Assembly (NCBI GenBank): GCA_028280355.1
Contig: JANQMB010000218.1
Location: forward strand, 1-32,505
DNA from: Verrucomicrobiales bacterium
GTDB lineage: Bacteria; Verrucomicrobiota; Verrucomicrobiia; Verrucomicrobiales; DEV007
Reading direction: 5' to 3'
DNA length: 32,505 nucleotides
Below are positions 24,501 through 30,446 of this stretch, one piece after another. Positions within the stretch are counted from its first letter, which is position 1, and each line of letters starts with the position of its first letter. Made by a program: the position numbers and the translations under genes. Under the pieces are notes generated by a model, which worked only from the letters and a program-made list of their open reading frames with translations, did no database searches and was not told the origin of the DNA.

Positions 24501-24803
24501 GGCTATCGGTGGATGGCAGTCGGCTTCGGGAGCGAATCGTCAGATAGATCCACTCCCGCCGTCGCCGTCCCTAACAGTATTTGCCAATCCTTGCGCAAAT
24601 CAATAGAAGTTCGCCGATCGCCGATATTGGCGGGTGGGTGTGAAGGGCAGGGGCCACGTTGCCCGACCCTGTCCTCGCGCCCCATGAATCCATCGCATGC
24701 CGCGCGATCAGCCATCCGCGAACCCCGCCTCGCGGGTGCACGCCGACATCGTCACGCGGGATCTTGAGGTGCGGGTGATCGTCGAAGGGGCACTGGGCCC
24801 ATC
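24501..24803 (-). other. Intergenic region between DHDPS-family gene and XylR-type gene
   Basis: A 303-bp spacer with no supported gene. The part near the regulator is less GC-rich and holds two symmetric sequences: ATTTGC-N10-GCAAAT at 24579-24600 (including the palindrome TTGCGCAA), and the near-palindrome CGCCGATATTGGCG at 24619-24632. Both lie where a promoter for the XylR-type gene is expected. The other half carries nothing I can recognise. Confidence 0.5.
24579..24600 (-). promoter_or_regulatory. Candidate operator upstream of XylR-type gene
   Basis: ATTTGC (24579-24584) and GCAAAT (24595-24600) form an inverted repeat with a 10-bp spacer, 79 bp before the regulator's start codon. Position and symmetry fit an autoregulatory site. 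AraC-type domains often use direct repeats, so another protein could bind here. Confidence 0.4.
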
Positions 24804-25703
24804 TTACGTCGGCCGCGTGGCGGCGGCGGTGCGGACGATCTCCAGGGCGGCCTCGCGCTCCTCGCCGACCAGCGGCAGGCGCGGGGCGCGCACGGTCTCG
24901 GTGCCGTAGCCCATCTCGGCGCAGGCGAGCTTGACGTACTGCACCAGCTTCGGGTGGCTGTCGAAGTGCAGCATCGGCATGTACCAGCGGTAGATCTCCA
25001 GGCCGCGTTTCCAGTCGCCCGCCACCGCGGCGTCCCACATCATGCGGTTCTCTTTGGGGAAGGCGTCGACCAGCCCGGAGATCCAGCCGGTGCAACCCAG
25101 CATGACGCTCTCCAGGGCGACGTCGTCGAGCCCGGAGAAGATGATGTATCGGTCGCCCAGCTTGTTGAAGAGGTCGGTGATGCGGCGGGTGTCGCCGGCG
25201 GCCTCCTTGATGCAGACGATGGTCTCGACGTCCGCCATGTCCTCGAACATCTCCGGGGTGATATCGACGCGGTACACCGGCGGGTTGTTGTAGCACATGA
25301 TCGGCAGGTCGGTGGCCGCCGCCACCGTCCGGAAGTGGTTCACGGTCTCGCGCCGGTCGGCGTTGTAGACCATGGCGGGCATGAGCATGAAGCCGTCGAC
25401 GCCGGCCGCCGCCGCCGCCCTGGCGGTCTCGCAGGCGCCGGCGGTGGTGAACTCGGCGATGCCGTTGAGCAGCGGCACCTGGTCCCCGCAGACCTCCTTG
25501 GTGGCCTCCAGCACCTTGACCTTCTCGTCCAGGGAGAGCGAGCAGTTCTCGCCGATGGTGCCGAGCATGATCAGGCCGTGGATCCCCTCGCCGAGCAGCG
25601 CCTCGACGTGCTTCTGGGTCGACGGGAGGTCGAGGCTGAAATCGTCGTGGAACTGGGTGGGGACGGCGGGGAAGACGCCGTGCCAATCGACTTTCGAGGG
25701 CAT
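24804..25703 (-). CDS. Dihydrodipicolinate synthase / N-acetylneuraminate lyase family enzyme
   Basis: A 299-residue class I aldolase-type enzyme. The ATG at 25703 starts the normal N-terminus (KVDWHGVFPAVPTQF). Conserved residues are K166 (CIKEAAGD), the Schiff-base lysine, Y138 (MCYNNPP), and GTIGEN at 48-53 in place of the GTTGE of DapA. The Arg that follows the Tyr by five residues in true DapA and binds the second carboxylate is V143 here, so lysine synthesis is unlikely. It probably splits or dehydrates a 2-oxo acid, such as a sugar acid or a hydroxyproline-derived intermediate. It is divergent from an L-serine dehydratase gene, with 178 bp between the starts, and lies upstream of the XylR-type gene on the same strand. 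Confidence 0.88.
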   Translation of the reverse strand: MPSKVDWHGVFPAVPTQFHDDFSLDLPSTQKHVEALLGEGIHGLIMLGTIGENCSLSLDEKVKVLEATKEVCGDQVPLLNGIAEFTTAGACETARAAAAAGVDGFMLMPAMVYNADRRETVNHFRTVAAATDLPIMCYNNPPVYRVDITPEMFEDMADVETIVCIKEAAGDTRRITDLFNKLGDRYIIFSGLDDVALESVMLGCTGWISGLVDAFPKENRMMWDAAVAGDWKRGLEIYRWYMPMLHFDSHPKLVQYVKLACAEMGYGTETVRAPRLPLVGEEREAALEIVRTAAATRPT

Positions 25704-25881
25704 AGGTGGGGAGTCATAAGGACGCCGGCGCGGCGAGTCAAGCGGTGGGGGCGCGGGGGCGACATGTCGGGGGTAGGCCGATCGGGGGCGGTAGCTGGAG
25801 GGTGGTGGCCGGTGTCGATTCCCTGGGCGAACTGTGCTAGGCTCCCAGACGCCCCAGGCGGGTCCTGAGCCCCAGCTAGCC
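25704..25881. promoter_or_regulatory. Divergent promoter region, lyase and serine dehydratase
   Basis: A 178-bp spacer between two gene starts, so promoters for both must lie here or be read through. TCGATT and TAGGCT 17 bp apart near 25815-25843 give a weak plus-strand promoter candidate. No clear operator symmetry was seen. Confidence 0.35.
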
Positions 25882-27492
25882 ATGTCTGTCCCCAGCATCT
25901 TCAACGACGTGCTCGGCCCGGTGATGCGCGGGCCGTCGAGTTCGCACAGCGCGGCCTCGCTGCGCATCGGGCGCATGGCGCGCGACCTGATGGGCGGCGA
26001 GCTGGACGAGGTGGTGGTGGATTACGATCCGGGCGGTTCGCTCGTGACGACGCATGACTGCCAGGGGTCCGACCTCGGGCTGTTCGGCGGGCTCATGGGC
26101 TGGGACACCGACGACGAGCGGCTGCCGCGGTTCCGCGAGGAGATCGTCGAGGCGGGGATCGACGTGCAGATCCGGTACATCGAATACGGGGCGACCCACC
26201 CGAACACCTACCGGCTGACATTGCGCGGCGCCGGGGGCGAGCATCGCATGACGGCGATCTCCACCGGCGGGGGGATGATCGAGGTCGAGGAGATCGACGG
26301 GGCGAAAGTGCAGATGGCGGGGGACTATTTCGAGACGCTGGTGTTCGTCCGCGGGGACGCCGTGGGGCTCGCCGAGTGGCTGCGAGGCGAGTTCGACTTC
26401 GAGGATGTGGTCACCGCCGCCGGCGACGGCTTCACCCTGATCGAGCTCAAGGGTCGAGCGATGCCTGACGCCGGCCTGCTCGACGAGCTGCGTGGCAACA
26501 CCTCCGTGACCCTGGTGCGGGTGCTGGAGCCGGTGTTGCCGGTGCTGGCGCGCCGGGGCTTGAGCGTCCCTTTCATGACCGCGGCGGAGATGGAGGCCTA
26601 CCGGGAGTCGGGGGGCGGCACGATGTCGCTCGGCGAACTCGGTGCCCGCTACGAGGGCGAGCGGGGTGGGATCGGCGAAGGCGAGGTGCGCGAGCGGATG
26701 GCGGAGCTGATCGGCGTGATGGAGCGCTCTATCGGCGTCGGCCTCGGCGGGACGGAATACGCGGACCGGATCTTGCCCTCGCAGTCCCCGGCTTTCGAGA
26801 AGAAGATGGAGGCCGGCGAACTCGTGCCCGGCGATGTCCTCAACCGGGTGATCCTCTACGTCACGGCGATGATGGAGGTGAAGAGTTCGCTGGGGGTCAT
26901 CGTCGCCGCGCCGACCGCCGGCTCCTGCGGGGCCCTGCCGGGGGCGGTGCTGGGCGTCGCCGACGCGCTGGGGAAGGGCGTCGAAGACCGGGTGGAGGCG
27001 ATGTTGGCGGCGGGGATGGTCGGCGTGTTCATCGCCGCGCATTCCACCTTCGCCGCCGAAGAGGCCGGCTGTATGGCCGAGTGTGGATCCGGCGCGAGCA
27101 TGGCGGCGGCGGCGATCGTGTCGCTGGCAGGCGGGGGCTTCGAGCAGCAGATGGGGGCGGCCTCGATGGCGCTGCAGAACTCTCTGGGGATGACCTGCGA
27201 CACCCTGGCGAACCGGGTGGAGGCGCCGTGCCTGGGGAGGAACGTGACCGCGGCATCGAACGCCCTGTCGAGCGCCAACATGGCCCTCGCCGACTACCAG
27301 CACCTGGTGCCGCTGGACGAGGTGATCGAGGCGATGCGTCAGGTCGGCGAGCTCATGCCGCGCGAGATCTGCTGCACGGGGTTGGGCGGCCTAGCGGTGA
27401 CGCCGGCTTCGAAGGCGATCGAGAAGCGGTTGGCCGAGGCGGCCAAGGCTTCCACCTGCGCGGAGACGGGTGGGCAGGTCTCCGGCAACTAG
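25882..27492 (+). CDS. sdaA: Iron-sulfur L-serine dehydratase, single chain
   Basis: A 536-residue enzyme turning L-serine into pyruvate and ammonia. The beta domain comes first, with RGPSSSHSAASLRIG (about 14-28) near its N-terminus. The catalytic alpha domain (about 270-536) has C397, C439 and C450, whose spacings of 42 and 11 residues match the three 4Fe-4S cysteines of the Legionella enzyme (C343, C385, C396). APTAGSCGALPG (C349) and CTGLGGLA near the end are also family motifs. It is about 80 residues longer than E. coli SdaA, partly in the ACT-like linker. The ATG at 25882 is chosen over an in-frame upstream ATG (25834) because it begins the conserved MSVPSIFNDVLGPV. Confidence 0.92.
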   Translation: MSVPSIFNDVLGPVMRGPSSSHSAASLRIGRMARDLMGGELDEVVVDYDPGGSLVTTHDCQGSDLGLFGGLMGWDTDDERLPRFREEIVEAGIDVQIRYIEYGATHPNTYRLTLRGAGGEHRMTAISTGGGMIEVEEIDGAKVQMAGDYFETLVFVRGDAVGLAEWLRGEFDFEDVVTAAGDGFTLIELKGRAMPDAGLLDELRGNTSVTLVRVLEPVLPVLARRGLSVPFMTAAEMEAYRESGGGTMSLGELGARYEGERGGIGEGEVRERMAELIGVMERSIGVGLGGTEYADRILPSQSPAFEKKMEAGELVPGDVLNRVILYVTAMMEVKSSLGVIVAAPTAGSCGALPGAVLGVADALGKGVEDRVEAMLAAGMVGVFIAAHSTFAAEEAGCMAECGSGASMAAAAIVSLAGGGFEQQMGAASMALQNSLGMTCDTLANRVEAPCLGRNVTAASNALSSANMALADYQHLVPLDEVIEAMRQVGELMPREICCTGLGGLAVTPASKAIEKRLAEAAKASTCAETGGQVSGN

Positions 27493-27511
27493 GGGTGGCG
27501 GTCGGGTTCCA

Positions 27512-27580
27512 TGGGCGGCAAGATGCCGCCCCTCCGATGGACAGGAGGCGCCCCAAGGAGGGGCGGCATCTTGCCGCCCA
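27512..27580. repeat. REP/BIME-like double hairpin between convergent genes
   Basis: Two perfect 24-bp inverted arms (27512-27535 and 27557-27580) flank a 21-nt spacer. Each arm is itself a hairpin: GGGCGGCA-AGA-TGCCGCCC. The unit can therefore form one long stem or two short ones, as in paired REP elements. It sits 20 nt after the serine dehydratase stop and 42 nt before the end of the convergent gene, so it could also end both transcripts. Confidence 0.8.
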
Positions 27581-27622
27581 CATTGCCCCCCGTGACGTGG
27601 GGGATGCCATCGAAACAACCTG

Positions 27623-28318
27623 CTAGCGGGCGCCGTCCAGTTCGACCTCCCCGCCGATCACCGTCGCCTCGCGGCCACGGTGGCGCACCGTCCCGTCGCC
27701 ACCACCTCGGTCGAGCTCGAAGGTCCGGTCGGGCGGCTTGACCTCGCCGTCCTCGACCCGGGTGATCGCCACCACCGGTTTGCGGTCGCGCGACTTGATC
27801 GGGATGGCCAGGTCGTTGCCGTACTTCTCCTCGACGCGGATGAGTGCGGACCGGCGCCACCGCTTGTCGATCTCGGCCAGCGCCGCCTGCTCTTCGTCGC
27901 GAAGCTGTTCTTCGCGCGCCGCGGCAGCGGCGGGGGGGCGCCGGCGGGCGGTCGCCACCCGGCTCGCCGTGCGCTTGCGGACGGCGCGTTTCTGGCGTTC
28001 GAACTCCGGTTTCAGCGCCCGCATCTCGGCGACGACGAAGTCGTCGTAGCGCCTCTGTGCGAGTTCGCGGAGGATCTCGGCCTCGCTGGCGTCGAGCCGG
28101 CGGTGGACGCCGAGTGTCTCCGATACCGACACGACGCTGCCGATGGGGAGCGCCCCCGAATCGGTCCCCGCGACGTAGGTCACGTCCCGCTGGCCGAAGA
28201 CCGGAGCCATGCGGCGCATCCGCTCCTCAGGGCTCAGCGGTTGGCATGACATGAGCGCCAGCGCCAGCGCCAGCGCCGGCAGGGCGAACAAGCTGCCGAT
28301 GGGGGCGCGGCGGGTCAT
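27623..28318 (-). CDS. Hypothetical exported protein, possible lipoprotein
   Basis: A 231-residue protein of unknown family. I chose the ATG at 28318, which starts a signal peptide MTRRAPIGSLFALPALALAL ending at C25 (LALMSC). This resembles a lipobox, though Met at -2 is unusual. The signal's Ala-Leu run is encoded by a GCGCCA hexamer repeat on the plus strand. The mature part is charged and probably helical: a segment with SVSETLGVHRRLDASEAEILRE, a basic helix (about 115-170) that could be coiled coil, and a polar C-terminus. It is the third gene of the minus-strand operon, 13 nt after the FecR-domain gene. A role at the cell envelope with those products is inferred only from position. Confidence 0.6.
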   Translation of the reverse strand: MTRRAPIGSLFALPALALALALMSCQPLSPEERMRRMAPVFGQRDVTYVAGTDSGALPIGSVVSVSETLGVHRRLDASEAEILRELAQRRYDDFVVAEMRALKPEFERQKRAVRKRTASRVATARRRPPAAAAAREEQLRDEEQAALAEIDKRWRRSALIRVEEKYGNDLAIPIKSRDRKPVVAITRVEDGEVKPPDRTFELDRGGGDGTVRHRGREATVIGGEVELDGAR

Positions 28319-28331
28319 CTGGACGTTGGGG

Positions 28332-29279
28332 TTAGTGGCGCTTGGGCGGTGGTGGTGGCGGAGGCGACTTGCGGCCGCCGCCCCCTCCCGGGCGCGGTGG
28401 TTCGCTGCGCGGCGCCATCGATCCGCCTCTGGCCGAGCGGCTGCCACCGGATTTCGAAGGCGACCCGCCACCCGACCCCATCGATTTCATCGATTGGCTA
28501 GATCTCCGGGAGGGGGTCTGGCTGGGCGGCAGCCGGTCGCGACCCCGGGCGACCGTCTGAGGGGCCCTGCGGCCCCCCGGGCGGGCGCGGTCCTGTGGCG
28601 GCCTCCCGTCCGGCGGTGGCCGCCCCGCCCCACCGCGGCGGCCGCGGGCGAGGGATGTGCGGCGCCCGTCGATCCTGCCCACGCGCGGGAAGCGCCCGCC
28701 GACCAGGGCGGAGGTGCCCAGCAGCCGGCGCAGGTCGATGTCCATGAGCTTGGGCGCGCGGTCCTCCAGGCAATGGATCACCAAGACCTGCCCCTCGCGG
28801 ATCTTCACCGAGTCGCGCATGAGGGATCGGAGCGACACCGACACGGTGCCCTCGATGCAGGAGATCTTGATGTACTTCAGGGGCTGGTAGTTGATCAGCA
28901 TCGTCGCCTTGGCGTTGATCTCGGCGACCGGGGTGCCGACGGTCACGGCGTCGCGGCGCAGCCCCCTGCGCCCGGAGCTCACCATCATCACCCCCTTTTT
29001 CAGGTCTAGCCGATCCCCGTTCTGGTGCAGGAAGGTCTCGGTCTTCGATCCCATGCGGACCACCCCCCGGCCGACCTCCAGCTGCGCCCTGGAGCCGTCC
29101 CCGGTCTTCAACGTCGTCCCGCCCCCCGCCGCGGGCAGCACGTCGACCTGGTTCTCCTTGTAGTCCAGCGTCGCCCCGGCGGCAGGCCCCGCCGCCAGCA
29201 CCAGGGCGGCCGCGGCGGACAGCAGCGCGGCGGGGCGATGGCTGGCGGATGGGCGCGGCGGGCTGGGGGCGGACATCAT
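28332..29279 (-). CDS. FecR-domain exported protein with disordered basic tail
   Basis: A 315-residue protein. The signal peptide is at about 18-36 (ALLSAAAALVLAAGPAAGA). Residues 40-195 match the FecR domain pattern: LKTGDGSRAQLEVGRGVVRMG, LDLKKGVMMVSS, VTVGTPVAEINAKATMLI, IEGTVSVSLR and VKIREGQVLVI. FecR domains are beta-helical sensor or scaffold modules. Classical FecR senses outer-membrane transport and signals to a sigma factor, but no sigma factor gene is seen here. The last 110 residues are low-complexity, rich in Arg, Pro, Gly and Ser, and end in a polyproline-Lys-Arg-His stretch. The ATG overlaps the stop of the upstream barrel gene by 1 nt (TGATG), so the two are coupled. Confidence 0.8.
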   Translation of the reverse strand: MMSAPSPPRPSASHRPAALLSAAAALVLAAGPAAGATLDYKENQVDVLPAAGGGTTLKTGDGSRAQLEVGRGVVRMGSKTETFLHQNGDRLDLKKGVMMVSSGRRGLRRDAVTVGTPVAEINAKATMLINYQPLKYIKISCIEGTVSVSLRSLMRDSVKIREGQVLVIHCLEDRAPKLMDIDLRRLLGTSALVGGRFPRVGRIDGRRTSLARGRRGGAGRPPPDGRPPQDRARPGGRRAPQTVARGRDRLPPSQTPSRRSSQSMKSMGSGGGSPSKSGGSRSARGGSMAPRSEPPRPGGGGGRKSPPPPPPPKRH

Positions 29280-30298
29280 CAGAAGTTCATATGCAGGCCC
29301 AGGCCCCCGCCGACCGACAGGCTGTGGTAATCGAGCTCGGCCTCGTTGGAGTCGTTGTCGGAGTAGTTGGCGTGGATGTTGAGCGCCAGCCGCCAGGCCG
29401 TCCCACGGCTGAATCCCTCGAGCAGGGTGATGCGCAGGTTGCCGCCGAGGTACCGGTTCCAGTCGGCGCGCCCGGACCCCCGGTAGTCGTGGTAGGCTCC
29501 GGTATACATCAGCCCGGTGGTGATGCGCCGCGTCCAGTCGACCGTGTAGCCGGCGTACCACCGGTACTCGTGGCGCGAGGAGGTCAGCGGGTCGCCGTCG
29601 AGGCTGAACTCCGCGATCGCCCCGAGCGTCAGCTCGTGGCCGACGGAGGGGCGCAGCACCTTCTGCACGCTGGCGTGGGCGAGGTGGTCGGTGAGGAGGT
29701 CGTCGTCGAAATCGTTCTCGGAGACCCTGTAGTAACCGTACCCGGCGGTGAGCGCCATGTCCTGTTTGAGGAAGTCCAGGCGACCGCCGCTCGCGGGGGG
29801 GACGTACATGAGGGCGAGGTCGGCCTGCATGTACTCGAAGTCGAGGTCAGGGTTTTCGTCGTACCGCAACACCTCCTGGCGCAGCGCCGCGTTGGCGAAC
29901 AGGTTGCCGGTGATCGCCGGGAGGTAGGACAGGGTCGCCACGTTCAGCAAGTAGGTGTCCTCCTCCGGGTCGGCCGGCGAGAGGGCGACGTTGTCGGTCC
30001 ACACGGCGGAGGTGTCCCAGCCGAAGTACCAGTTCTGCCAGTTCGAGTAGCGCTCGATCACCAGCAGTTCGCCGAACTCGTCGTCTCCCTCCATGGCCGG
30101 GATGGCGGGGTCGCCCCCGGCGAGCGGCCCCCGGTGGTCGGGCAGCGAGAGCAGCGGCACGACGTCCCGGGCCGCCTCCTGCGCACCGCCCGGAGCCACC
30201 GGGGCGAGCGCGAGCAGCAGCGTCGCCAGAGGTAGGGGTAGGGGGGAGGGGGGGCGGCGGCGGCCCCTGGTTTTGGTGAGGTGGGCGTGGTCTTCCAT
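29279..30298 (-). CDS. Predicted outer-membrane beta-barrel protein coupled to FecR-domain gene
   Basis: A 339-residue exported protein. From the ATG at 30298 there is a basic N-terminus and a signal sequence (LPLATLLLALAPVAPGGAQ) ending near residue 40. A TTG start further up is less likely. The mature protein has alternating aromatic and polar strands (WQNWYFGWDTSAVWTDN, YRWYAGYTVDW) separated by acidic turns. It ends in SVGGGLGLHMNF, whose terminal Phe is typical for outer-membrane barrels. It resembles the outer-membrane barrel proteins often paired with FecR-domain genes in PVC bacteria. It is the first gene of the minus-strand operon and is divergent from the Ser/Thr kinase gene with 148 bp between starts. 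Confidence 0.72.
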   Translation of the reverse strand: MEDHAHLTKTRGRRRPPSPLPLPLATLLLALAPVAPGGAQEAARDVVPLLSLPDHRGPLAGGDPAIPAMEGDDEFGELLVIERYSNWQNWYFGWDTSAVWTDNVALSPADPEEDTYLLNVATLSYLPAITGNLFANAALRQEVLRYDENPDLDFEYMQADLALMYVPPASGGRLDFLKQDMALTAGYGYYRVSENDFDDDLLTDHLAHASVQKVLRPSVGHELTLGAIAEFSLDGDPLTSSRHEYRWYAGYTVDWTRRITTGLMYTGAYHDYRGSGRADWNRYLGGNLRITLLEGFSRGTAWRLALNIHANYSDNDSNEAELDYHSLSVGGGLGLHMNF

Positions 30299-30446
30299 GT
30301 GGTCGACATGGCAGCAGAGCAAACTATCGAACCGCCTTCAACCGATTATGCGCCACCGGTTGTAATGGGATTGTAAAAGTCTGTTTAGCTAGTGTTCAGC
30401 CGCTTTCCTTCGCCTGCCGGGGCCTTAGGTTTGTCTGCGTCCCGAC
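30299..30446. promoter_or_regulatory. Divergent promoter region, barrel operon and kinase
   Basis: A 148-bp spacer, more AT-rich than its neighbours in the middle (about 30330-30400). It must hold promoters for both directions. ACCGATTATGCGCCACCGGTTGTAA contains a short inverted pair (AACCG near 30347 and CGGTT near 30357). No confident -35/-10 pair was identified. Confidence 0.4.

Noticed and set aside
24804-25703. Calling the DHDPS-family gene dapA
   Set aside because: The DapA carboxylate-binding Arg is replaced by Val (V143) and GTTGE reads GTIGE, so a lysine-biosynthesis role is not supported.
28255-28278. Short GCGCCA tandem hexamer repeat
   Set aside because: It encodes the Ala-Leu run of a signal peptide. 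Four units of simple GC-rich sequence are not unusual and show no sign of a regulatory role.
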